A DNA stretch of 64,000 nucleotides from Pyropia haitanensis (taxonomy: Eukaryota > Rhodophyta > Bangiophyceae > Bangiales > Bangiaceae), in assembly GCA_008729055.1 (NCBI GenBank), contig SDUX01000001.1, positions 3,201,206-3,265,205 of the forward strand, written 5' to 3'. The translations under genes were made by a program, and so were the position numbers. Positions 17,867-27,606 of the stretch are shown here, piece after piece. The notes beneath the pieces were generated by a model. The model worked only from the letters and a program-made list of their open reading frames with translations, was not told where the DNA came from and ran no database searches. Position 1 is the first letter of the stretch, and each line of letters begins with the position of its first letter.

Positions 17867-20170
17867 ATGCCCGCGATGCGGGAGGGTGGTGGGGTGCCGG
17901 TGGCGCCGCCGACGGGGGTGCGCCGCCGCGTGGGCCGCTGCCGCTGCCGACGGCGCGTGCCGCGGACGGTGGCGGGGACCGTTGCGGCAGCGGCAGCGTC
18001 GGCGGCGGCGGTGTTGGTGACCGCGGCCTCCTGGGGGGGGCGCGTCGACGCCACCACGCCGGAGGGGTCGGGGGGGGCGGCGGCTCGGCTTGCGGCGGCG
18101 GCGACGGCGGAGGCGCGCGACGGCTGGGCGGCAGTGGGCGGCGGCGGTGGTGGCGCGTCGGCTGCCGCTGGGGTGGCGGGCGCGCGCGCCGCCGCCGACC
18201 TGGTGGCGGGGGCGCCTTCCACCCGGACTGCCGGCGCCGGCGCCGACAGCCGCATCACGTACCCCACGTATGGGCAGCTTCTCGGGCGCATGCGGTCGCT
18301 AGCGGCCGCCTACCCCGACACGGTTACCCTTGTGTCCGCGCAAGAGGCGTACGGCCTGCCGACGGTTGGCACCTGCGATGAGGCGACGGGGGGGGCGGGC
18401 GCCGCGGCGGTTCCCGCGCCGTGCCGCGTGTGGGTGATGGAGGTGGGGCGCCGCCGCGGCGCGCCGTCGCTACAGCTACCGCCGCCGCCGTCGGGGGCTG
18501 CGCTCGCGGGAGCGGCAGCCGGGGGAGGGAACGGCGCCGCTGCCGCCGTTGCCGGCGCCGCCGCCATTGCAGCCGACGCGGCGCGCCCCGCGGTGCTCAT
18601 CAGCGGCGCCATCCACGGGGACGAGGCGGTGGGGCCCGGCGCGGCCGTGGCGTTTGCCGAGCTCCTGGCGGCCGCCGTGGGCGGCGGCGGTGCGGCACCC
18701 ACAAACGGCACCGTCCTCCCCCCGCCGCCCATGGACCCGGTGCTGCGGGCGTGGCTGGTGCGGCTGGCCGACACCCGGGCGGTAACGGTCGTGCCGATGG
18801 GCAACGCGCTCGGCTACTCGACGGGCGTGCGCGGGGAGGACCAATCTTCCCTCGGGGGGCCGCCGGCGGCGCCGCTCGACCCCAACCGGGACTTCCCTTT
18901 TGGTGTCGCCCCCGCCGCGTGTATGCGCACCGTCACGGCGCGGGCGTTCAACGAGCTCTTCCGTGCCCGCCCCTACACGCTGCTGCTGACCTTCCACGGG
19001 GGCATCAACGCGCTTGGATATCCGTGGGGCGACTGGGGCCACTGCCCGCGGCCGGGTGCCGACGACCCGCCGCGGCGGGTGGGCGGGGGGGCGCCGTGTG
19101 AGCCCGCCCCCGACGGCGCCGCTGCGGCCGTCTTGTCCGACCGCCTGGCGGCGGCGGCGGGCACAGGTGGGGGGGTGGCAGCGGCCTACCCGTCGGGCCC
19201 GATGGGCCCGCTCGTCTACCCCGTTGCGGGGGGGATGGAGGACTGGGCGTACGGCGCGGGCTGGTCGACGCCCATCAACGGCGAGCCCGGAGCGGTGGTG
19301 TGCGAGCCGACCACGCTCGGCGGCTACGCGGCCGAGCGGACCACCCTGCGCAACAGCTCCCACCGGTGCGTCACGTACCTGGTCGAGACGGCCGACGAGA
19401 AGCGCCCGGACGAGGCCACCCTCGGCAGGCGCTCCGCGCTGGGCCACCTCCACGGCGGGGGGGACGGCGACGGGCACGTGCCCCGTAATGTGCGGCTGAT
19501 GGTGGCGGCCGTCGACGGTGCGGGCGTCTACGTTGACGTGGTCGCCATCGGGGGCGCACCGGTGCACCCCGCCGCGTCGCTGTGGCCAGCGGCCGCCGGT
19601 GGCGACCCGGCCGCTGCCTGTACCAGCGGCGTCGACGTGGAGTTTTTCGTTGGCGGCGCTCTCACCGTCGACGCGGCCACCCTGCACGTCTCCACCCGCG
19701 CCGGCGAGGCCGACCCGGCGGCGCCCGTCATTGGGCCTGTAGCGGGCACGGGCGGCACGCCCGCCGCGCCAGGCACCCGCTTCCGCCTGCCGCTGCCACC
19801 ACTGCCCACAGCCGTGCGGGAAAAGCCGCCGCCGCCGCCGCTTTATGTGCGGGTGGCGGTCAAGGTGGACGGGCTGTTGGCGAGGAACGGCCCGCAGTCG
19901 CACCTCGTCAACGCGCGTGTCAATGATCGGTACCGTGTCGAGGTGGGCGACGCGGTCGTCCAGGGCCGGTCGGTGTGGTACTCGCGGACGCTGCGTGTGG
20001 CGGCGGCCCGTCCGTGGGGCGACGGCGGCGTCCCGCGCGGTGCCCAGTCGTTGCACGTTGTCGACGTGACGGACACGCCCGAGGGCGCGTGGGATGGCCG
20101 CGCCTTGACACCCCCGCCGGGTACGGAGGCGGCCGCTGCGACGGCCGACTACCGCAGCGGGGGCGCTTGA
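17867..20170 (+). CDS. Zinc carboxypeptidase, peptidase M14 family
   Basis: 767 codons from an ATG. M14 enzymes remove C-terminal residues from peptides using one zinc ion. A hydrophobic Ala-rich stretch at about residues 35-55 after an Arg-rich N-terminus suggests a signal peptide or anchor, hence a secretory or surface location. The catalytic set is complete: zinc ligands H250 and E253 (AIHGDEAVGP), third ligand H377 (LTFHGG), substrate-binding R341 (LDPNRDFPF) and general base E507 (YLVETADEK). GGMEDWAYGAGW is typical of the M14B (carboxypeptidase D/N) branch. A beta-rich C-terminal domain of about 230 residues follows, as in that branch, though longer than usual. The Gly/Ala-rich insert before residue 240 is probably disordered. 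No intron is needed. Confidence 0.85.
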   Translation: MPAMREGGGVPVAPPTGVRRRVGRCRCRRRVPRTVAGTVAAAAASAAAVLVTAASWGGRVDATTPEGSGGAAARLAAAATAEARDGWAAVGGGGGGASAAAGVAGARAAADLVAGAPSTRTAGAGADSRITYPTYGQLLGRMRSLAAAYPDTVTLVSAQEAYGLPTVGTCDEATGGAGAAAVPAPCRVWVMEVGRRRGAPSLQLPPPPSGAALAGAAAGGGNGAAAAVAGAAAIAADAARPAVLISGAIHGDEAVGPGAAVAFAELLAAAVGGGGAAPTNGTVLPPPPMDPVLRAWLVRLADTRAVTVVPMGNALGYSTGVRGEDQSSLGGPPAAPLDPNRDFPFGVAPAACMRTVTARAFNELFRARPYTLLLTFHGGINALGYPWGDWGHCPRPGADDPPRRVGGGAPCEPAPDGAAAAVLSDRLAAAAGTGGGVAAAYPSGPMGPLVYPVAGGMEDWAYGAGWSTPINGEPGAVVCEPTTLGGYAAERTTLRNSSHRCVTYLVETADEKRPDEATLGRRSALGHLHGGGDGDGHVPRNVRLMVAAVDGAGVYVDVVAIGGAPVHPAASLWPAAAGGDPAAACTSGVDVEFFVGGALTVDAATLHVSTRAGEADPAAPVIGPVAGTGGTPAAPGTRFRLPLPPLPTAVREKPPPPPLYVRVAVKVDGLLARNGPQSHLVNARVNDRYRVEVGDAVVQGRSVWYSRTLRVAAARPWGDGGVPRGAQSLHVVDVTDTPEGAWDGRALTPPPGTEAAAATADYRSGGA

Positions 20171-21807
20171 CGCGGGCGGGCGGGGGGTGGGGGATGCCGA
20201 TGGGGGCGGGGGGAGGGGGGGTACGGCGGCTGCCGCGGTGCGCGGCAGCCGACAGGAAGAAGAGCGCGGGGTGGGACGCACGGGCGGTTCTCGCGAATAA
20301 TACATGACATTGACTTCATTCTTACTCCTGCCTGCCAGACGCGGGCGTGCCAGTTGGTATAGTTTAACAAGGCCAGGTCCAGGACAGCCGGCCTGGCCGG
20401 TCGTAGGGCGTGGAAAATTGCCCGCGCCCCCCGATGAACGTACACAGCGTGCCACCGCGGAGGTAGGCAGGCAAAATTGGAGAAAAAAGCACATACAGAA
20501 GCAAGAGGAGAGAGAAGGCAACCGACGGGACGCCCATGGCCGCCACGCCGGGAAGGTGGGAGGGGCGCGAGGGCCAACGAACGTGCCGGCCGACGGCGGG
20601 CGGTGCGACCCCTTCCGCGCCCTGCCTCGTGTACCCCTCTGGCGGACAGGTAGCCGTCGACGCTGGATGCACCAAGTAGCCCGAACTCCTTGTCGCGCAC
20701 CCATCGGTACAAGCGGTGCTGGACGTCCTACCGGCGGTCGTGCTACTGGCGTGGCACCCAGCGATGCCGCTACCGCGGCCGATACCGCCGTTGCTGCTGG
20801 TACAACCGCAAGTGAGAACCCGCGCTGAGGCGTGATGGGAGGGGAGAGAGGCGGTGGGGGGGGGGGTGTCGGCGACGGCTGACGGTGGGCGGCTAGACTA
20901 GGGAATGAAAGAGGGGTGGAGCGGACTGGTCCCGTCGGTCGGCGCCCCCCCCCCCACCCCCTGGGGCGTTTTTCCACGCAGCGGCGGCGCTGTAGTGTGT
21001 GGGTTCGCATTGCTGCGCGTGGCTGAACTATCAAAGGGCGCCCGCGGGCGACCCAATGTTGGGGTGACCACGGGTCGGGTAGCGCTGGCGCGGCGCCGCG
21101 GGCACGCCGCGGCCGCGACCGCCAACGCGGCGGCTTGGCCGCACGCCGGCAGGCGCGCACGCACCAGCCGGCGCTCGCCGCCGTTGCCGCCGCGACCACC
21201 GCGGGCGTGGCGTCCCGCAAACAGCGCCCGCGGCGGGCGCCAGGCGCCAGGCACACCCGCGGCCACACGCACCGCGAGACGCACGCGCCGCGCGCCGGCA
21301 ACGACGAGCGGCGTTGCTGCGCCGACGCCACCACCGCCGCCGCCACCGCCGCGGCGGACAACCTCCACACCCGCCCCCGTGCCCTGGCCGTGTGGCCACC
21401 GCCGCCGCACAACCCAACGGGGTACGTGGCCGCCGCTGCCGCTGCCGACCACGGCGGCCGCCGCCGTCCATGCCGCCGCCGCCGTCGCCGCTGTCGCGGC
21501 GGCAGCTCGCCACGGTTGCTGTCGCCAGCCGAGGACGTCACCCCCATCGGTGTGCAGGCCGCCACGCGGCCGCCCCATTGTCGACACGGACCGCCCCCGC
21601 AGCAGCGACGACGGCGTCCGCCTCCTCCAACACGCCGCCGGTACCGGCGGCGGTCGCGGCGGCGGCGACCGCCAAGCGTACCCACCTCAGCGCCCCCCTG
21701 TGCGTGGCAGAGGCGGAAGGGGGGAGGGAACGGGGGGGAAAGAAGAGGCGCAACCGGCACCCGAGTTACCGGCGTCGAGTGGTGCCCCGGCTGCCCACCA
21801 CGCAACC
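20171..21807. other. Convergent intergenic region
   Basis: It lies between the 3' ends of the plus-strand carboxypeptidase and the minus-strand PP-loop gene. Long frames exist on both strands but read as Arg/Pro/Ala-rich noise; one minus-strand frame is simply antisense to the carboxypeptidase. C runs occur near 20950-20960. No RNA gene was recognised. Confidence 0.5.
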
Positions 21808-22314
21808 TCAGTGCCGTGGGTGCGAGGGGGCGGGGGCGGGGAGCCCCGCGGCGGTGCTACGCCACCCGCGTGGGGCGGCGCGGGAAGCTGCCACCCCCCC
21901 CCTCCCCCCCCCCGCCGCCCCCCCCCCCTCCCAGCACGCGACAACGGTATGGAATTCGCCATTCTCCCCCCACGCGTCCACCCCCGGCGGCAGCCGCGCG
22001 CGCAGCGCGTCGCCGTACGCGTCGCCGACGGCAACCGCGCCCGGCGCGGCGGCGGCGAGCGCCTCGTCGACGGCGCAGACGGTGATCGGGTGGCCCGCCG
22101 CGGCGAGGCGGCGACGCAGCTCCGCGTACGGGACGCGCCAGAGCGGGAACCGCAGCGGCGGGTGGGCGGCGGCGCCAAACTCAGCCTCCCGCCAGCCGCG
22201 GATGGTCTCGAGGTGGAGGTCCCCAAAGACGAGGCCGGTGGGGGTGAGCCCGCGGGGGGCCGCCGCGAGCCACCGCAGCACCCAACGGATGCGGTCACCG
22301 TACGATAGGGCACG

Positions 22315-22349
<35 letters not shown>

Positions 22350-23046
22350 GCGCGCCCCCCCCTGACGGCAGCGGCACCGCCACCAGCGGCAGCCGCATGG
22401 CGGTGGCCTGCCGCGCCACGGTGGCCACCGGCACCTCCTGGTGCGCGACCGTCCCCGTCCGCGCGTCGTGGGTGGTCAGCAGCACCACCCGGCGGTGGCC
22501 GTCGCCGCGCTCGCCGTCGGCACCGTCGGCGGCGGCGGCCGCCGCGACCGTCGCGAGGGCGGCAAGAAACGAGTCCTTGCCGCCACTAAAGAACACCACC
22601 TCCACCCCGCTCCCGGGCGGCGGCAGCGGCGCACCGTGGAGCGTCGGCGCCAGCACGTCCTCGGCGCCGCCGTCGCCCGCCGCCCCCGTGTGCCCCGCCG
22701 TGGCGACAGCGGCCGGGTAGGGGCAGTGGCGGCAGCCGCTGCCACAGCACCGCCCCCGTGACCGCAGGGCGGCGGCGGTGAAGACCGTGTACCCCGACGC
22801 GGGGTCGGTGTAGGTGCGGCGGCCGGCGGTGACGGCGGCGGTGTGGAGCGCCTCGATGTCTGTCACGGCGCTCGCCGCAACGGGGGGGGGCGTGGGGGGG
22901 GAATCGTCCGGCCCCGCCGAGGGCGCGGGGGGGGGGGCATGCTGCCGGCCGCGGCTGCCGCCGCCGTCGCGGCCGTCGCCGTTGCCGGTGCTGCTACGGC
23001 CGCTGCTGCTGCTGATGTCGCTGCCAGCAAGGCCGAGAGGGGACAT
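21808..23046 (-). CDS. DUF5522 plus DPH6-like PP-loop ATPase fusion
   Basis: 412 codons from the ATG at 23046. The C-terminal two thirds is an adenine-nucleotide alpha-hydrolase domain of the diphthine-ammonia ligase type. It has the PP-loop SGGKDS (154-159), LVFGDLHLETIRGW in the middle and the family signature GENGEFHT (360-367). DPH6 uses ATP and ammonia to finish diphthamide on elongation factor 2. The N-terminal part carries a Cys-rich patch (CCGSGCRHCPYP, 100-111) characteristic of the small DUF5522 domain, possibly metal-binding. No YjgF/Rid domains follow, unlike plant and fungal DPH6. True DPH6 function is therefore uncertain; a related amidotransferase-like activity is possible. The last ~40 residues after the GENGEFHT region are Gly/Ala-rich and come from a G-run region, so the exact C-terminus is doubtful. 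Confidence 0.75.
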
Positions 23047-23492
23047 GCGGGGGGGTGGGAAACAAAAGAAAGACGGGGGGGGGGGGGGTAGGGCGGCGGG
23101 GGGAAGAGAAGTGCAAGGGGGAAGGAAGCAAGCCTGCGCGGGGGAGCACGGACAAGTAAAGGGGGCGAGGCGGCATACGCGGGGAAGCGGGGGAGCGCAA
23201 CAGTGGGGGCGACGCGCCTTCCGCCGGGGGCGTGGGCGCCGGTAGCGGGATCGCGGGGATGACGGCGGGGATCCTCCCCCCGATGATCCCACAAGCGTCG
23301 TCCTCCGTTGATCGCTCCATCGGATCCTCCTCGAGCCGCGAGTGGGGGGCTGGCTGGACAGGCCAAAAGAATAAAAAAAAGAGAGGGACAACACCGCCCG
23401 GACAACACAGCCGCGCATGTCGACAGTGACGCGGGCCCCCCCTGCAGGTGCACGGCCCCCCCCTCCAGTCCCACCTCCCGTCTCTCCTGCCC

Positions 23493-25102
23493 TCACGCCC
23501 CGCCGGCGGCGGCCGCGTCCAGGTCCGGCACGTCCCGGCACGCATTCCCCCGCGGCAGCACCCCCCGGCCCGCCTCGTACAGCCGCTCGCTCGTGTACGC
23601 CCGCCCGTCGGGCCGCGCCCACACCTGGTCCACCGCGACGACGCCCCACACGGCCGCCGCCGCCGGCACACCACCGCCGCCGCCGCCGTCGCCGCCGCCG
23701 CCGCCGCCGCCGCCATTGCCGTTGCCGTTGCCGCCGTCGCCGCCCGCCGTCGACGGCACCGCCGCGGCGGCAGCGGCCGCCGCGCCGCCCTCACGCCGCA
23801 GCTCCACCAGCATAAAGTGGTGCAGTGAGCCCCCCGCGCCGTCCCCGTCGCCGTGCACCATCACGCGGGGCACGACGGCGGCGTTCAAAAAGACCGTCTC
23901 GCGGCGCACCGCCGCGTCGGGCCGCCCGCCCGCGGCGGGGCCGCCCCGCCCGCCATCGCCGCCGCTGTCGCCGTCGGGGCGGTCCGGCTCGACGGCGACC
24001 ATCCGGCGCCAGCCCGCCCCCCGCGCGAGCCGCTCGTGCATGTGGCCAAACGTGACGAGCGGCACGCGCGCGCCCGCCGCGCGCGCGGCGGCGACGCCCG
24101 CGCGGAGGTCCGCGTCGCCATAGTCGCCGCCGGGGTGGGAGCCCCAGTCCTTGCCGCAGGGGGCGGCGCGGTCCGCGCCGAGGCCGGTGGGGCCGTTGTG
24201 GGAGAGGAAGAGCAGCGTGGACGTGCCCCCGCCGGGGGAGGGGGGTGACGACGCGGGCGGCGGCGGGGGTGGGGACGGCGGCCGGGACCGCCGTTCCGCC
24301 GCCGACGGCGTCGCCGCAGCGGCAGCGGCGGGCTTGCCGCCCTTGGACGGTGGCCCGGCGAGGACCGGCATGGCCGCCGCCGCCGCCGCCGCCGCCTTTG
24401 CCGCCGCACTGGCGGTGGGGTCGTCCCCCGTCCGCGGCCGCAGCTGCGGCGTGACGGGCGCGACGTGCCCCCGCCCCCCCCCCAGCGCCCCCCGCACGGC
24501 CGCCACCACCCGCCGCGCGCTGTCCGCGCCGTCGGCGACGCCAAAGTAGTCGCGGTAAAACGCCGCGTGCTTCCAAAACGGGCCGCCCCAGCCAAACGGG
24601 CGGCCGCCCACGACCGCCACGCCGTCACCGCCGCCGCCGCCGCCGCCAGGGTCGTCGTCGCCGCCGGCGCCCCCCCCCCCCCCCCCCCGTCCACCACCCG
24701 CTTCCACCCATACGACACGTGCGCGTCGGCAGCGGCGGTGACCATCGCCGCCACCGGGTCCACCACCGCCCGGTCGTACGGGCAGTTGCGCCGCCCCGTC
24801 GGCGTCGCCGTGTACCACGCGTCGTGGTTGCCAAAGACGAGCGCCACCCCGCCCGCCGCCGCCGTCGGCGACCGCAGGATCGCGTCGACCACCGCGGGCT
24901 CCTCGTTCCCGTAATCGCCGACAAAGAGGGCGGCAGAGGGGCGGAGCGCGGCGAGCGCCGCGCCGTCGCGTGCCGACCAGTCGCCGTGGACGTCGCCAAT
25001 GACGGCGATGCGGAGGGTGCCGGGGGGGGAGGGGGGGGGGGGGTGTCTGCAGGGAACGGCACTACCGGCCGCCCACCGGGGAGGGGGGCGGGGGGGGGGG
25101 GC

Positions 25103-25170
<68 letters not shown>

Positions 25171-25224
25171 CCGTGCCGACGCCGCGCCGCCACCGCCACC
25201 GCCACCGCCGCCGGCCGCCGCCAT
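23493..25224 (-). CDS. Calcineurin-like metallophosphoesterase (TIGR04168-like), frame broken at G runs
   Basis: Conserved sequence occurs in two frames. Upstream (about 25020-24695): LRIAVIGDVHGDW, ALFVGDYGNEE, VFGNHDAWYTAT and YGWKRVVDG, covering metal-binding blocks D-x-H, G-D and G-N-H-D. After the G run at about 24668-24688 the reading continues in another frame with GGRPFGWGGPFWK, LLFLSHNGPTGLG, CGKDWGSHPGGDYGD and PLVTFGHMHERLA, the remaining histidine blocks. This motif order is that of the cyanobacterial/plant TIGR04168 phosphoesterases. A second break is likely at the G run near 25021-25042, because the best start, ATG 25224, is in a third frame and leads through a long poly-Gly. 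Each break could be a base-count error or an unusual intron. Farther upstream the same frame is Ala-rich and transit-peptide-like. The substrate is unknown. Confidence 0.65.
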
Positions 25225-25319
25225 GGCCACTGTCTGGTGCGGGGGGCTGGACAGCCCGCCGCGGCGCCGACCCCGCCGCGCCGCGCCGCCACGCATCCCG
25301 CCCGCGGGCGGCCGCGTCC

Positions 25320-25350
<31 letters not shown>

Positions 25351-26038
25351 GGCCGCCGCCGCGCCCGCGACGCCGACGGCGCGGCCGGCCGCCGTCACGG
25401 TCGCGGCCGCCGCGGCGGTCGAGGCAAACGCGGCCACGGCGGCGGGGGGGCGGGGGGGGTGGCCGGCCAGGGCGTGCGCATGGCGCGGGGCGGGCGACCG
25501 TCTTGCCGGGCGCGGGGGTGAGGGGGGGGGGGGGGGAAGAAACAGACGAATAGGGCGGGAGGGGAAGAAACAGACGAATGGGGGGGGGGGGGGGGGGAGG
25601 ACGGGCGTGGCCGCGTGGGTCGCAGCGGGCTGGAAGGACGCGGCGGTGCCGCCGCAGCTGCGGGCGTCGACGGTGACCGCGGCAGTCGCGCGGGCCGCGA
25701 CCAGGCCCGTCGCGGAGCAGGGACGGCCGGCCCGGCACTCGTTTTTTTTTTGGCCTAACCGGGAGCTACGCGGAATGGCAATCTGGGCCGCTGCCTCCAC
25801 GTCGGCAGCACGTCTCGAGGCGGCGGGCCCCGTCGTTGCCTTGCCACCAAACACGAGCGGCCGCCGGCCGCCCACCGCGGGGTGCGAGTCACTGCGGGCA
25901 TCCCACCGACCCCCCCGCTCTCCCCACCCCCACCGCCACCTCCACCCATACTCCCACTGTCACGTCCCCCCTCTGTCCCATCCCACATCCCGCCGCCATC
26001 CCCCCCCCCCCCCCCCCGCGCGCCGCGAGGCCGCGGCC

Positions 26039-26109
26039 ATGCGCGCCGCGTTTACCCCCCCCCCCGTCGCGTCGTCGGCGCCCGGCGACGCGCCCCGCCG
26101 GCCGGCCGC

Positions 26110-26164
<55 letters not shown>

Positions 26165-27139
26165 CGGCCGCCGCCGCACGCGCGCGCACCCGCCACGGGC
26201 CCCGGCCGCCGAGCGGTGGTACGGGGCCTCGTCCGCGTCGCGGCGGTGGCGGCCGCCGCGGCCGCCGCGGCGGCGGTGGCGGCCGGCCAGCCGGCGCCCG
26301 CGTGTGCGGCGGAGGAGGGGGGGTGGGGGAAGCTGTCGGATGACGAGTGGTGCGTTGGGGGGGTCGCCGGGTGGGGAGGTGGGTAGGGGGGGGGGGGGGG
26401 GGGGGTTGGGCTTGCGGCGTGGGCCATGGGGGCTGGGAGGGGTGGGTGGGGGGGGATGCAGAGGGCCGAGGGGGGGGGGGGGTGGGGAGGGCGGACGTCG
26501 GCTGCCCGTGGGGATTGGTGAGGGAGGGGGGGGGGGGGGGCTGGCGACGTGGATGGAGGGCATGGGGGCCTGCGAGGGGGGGCGGCCGCATCCGTCGTGG
26601 GCGCAGTGGCTGAGCCGCCAGTGGCCTCATCGCCTGGAGGTGAGGGGAGAAGAGAGAGTCCCCGGTGAGCTCACGTGCAGCTGTCGGCTGACGCTCCTTG
26701 TCTTGTCGCACGACGCTGCTGGTCTGGCCGGCTGCGCGCCCGGTTCTCCCCCTACCCTCTTTTGCGGTGCAGGCGTGCGCGCCTGAGCCCCGCCGCGTAC
26801 GCCGTCCTCCGCACGTCGGCAACGGAGCGCCCCGGGAGCTCCCCCCTGGACAAGGAGTACCGCCCCGGCACGTTCTCGTGCGCCGGCTGCGGCACGCCGC
26901 TGTACGCGTCGGACGGCAAGTTTGATTCCGGCACGGGCTGGCCGTCGTTTTTCCGTGCCCTCCCGGGCGGCGGCGTGTCGACGCGCGCGAGCGTCACGGA
27001 CGTGCTGCTCCGCCAAAAGGAGGTGGTGTGCGGCGTCTGCGGCGGGCACCTGGGGCACGTGTTTAAGGACGGGCCCCCGCCGACGGGGCTGCGCTACTGC
27101 ATGAACGGCGTTGCGATGGCGTTTACGCCCAAGGCTTGA
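26039..27139 (+). CDS. MSRB: Peptide-methionine (R)-S-oxide reductase, two exons
   Basis: Exons 26039-26349 and 26773-27139, 225 codons. Donor TG|GTGCGT and acceptor GTGCAG|GCG join codon 104 to give SDDEWRARLSP, matching the family's kLsdeEW start. MsrB repairs oxidised methionine in proteins with thioredoxin-type reductants. Exon 2 has both zinc CxxC pairs (C140/C143 in CAGC, C190/C193 in CGVC), SGTGWPSFFRA and the catalytic Cys 213 (RYCMN). The ~95-residue presequence is basic and acid-poor, contains a poly-Gly run, then RR, an Ala/Val hydrophobic core and the processing-like site PACA|AEE. That resembles a plastid transit peptide plus thylakoid-lumen signal; a secretory signal is the alternative. 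The first exon could start elsewhere, but no better ATG is in frame. Confidence 0.88.
26350..26772 (+). other. Intron of the MsrB gene
   Basis: 423 bp, GT-AG, G-rich through most of its length with several runs of more than ten G. The 3' end has a pyrimidine-rich patch (CCCCCTACCCTCTTTTG) before GTGCAG. Splicing here restores one continuous frame and the conserved EW dipeptide. Confidence 0.8.
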
Positions 27140-27606
27140 GCGGCGCACGCGCAGGGGGGGGCGGGGAGGGCGGTGGGGGGGGGGGGGGGAGGGGTGAGCG
27201 GGGGTCGGCCGCGTCGGGCGGTGGCGGTGGACGCAAGCGAAGCAGTGGCAGCGGCAGCTGCTGCTGGGGCGGCGGCCGCCGAATTGACGGGCGGCGGCGG
27301 TGGGGAGGAGCGCGGGTGGGCCTGGTGAGGCGCGCTGTCGCGCGTGTTCTAGACCGCCGCTAAAGGAGCCACCGCCGACGTGGCTCCCCTGATATTGCGT
27401 TCTCGCGGGATGCGTTGTGGCGGGTGTGGACGCGAGTGGCGCAAGAGACAAGCGCTTGGTCTTCGAAACGACCTAGCCCCCTAGAGACGACCCATTCTCG
27501 ACAGCCGCGACACGCCCCGCGACATGACCGGCGCTGGACCGCGACGGACCCGACAGCTGCAAACAAGCTGAGAAACCGCACCCCACCATTTACACCTGCA
27601 CGCCGC
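27140..27606. other. Convergent intergenic region
   Basis: A G-rich first half and a moderate-GC second half between two gene 3' ends. No gene or obvious repeat is seen. Confidence 0.5.

Noticed and set aside
18476..21805. 1,109-codon minus-strand frame
   Set aside because: It is antisense to the M14 carboxypeptidase, whose catalytic motifs are all on the plus strand; this frame is Arg-rich and featureless.
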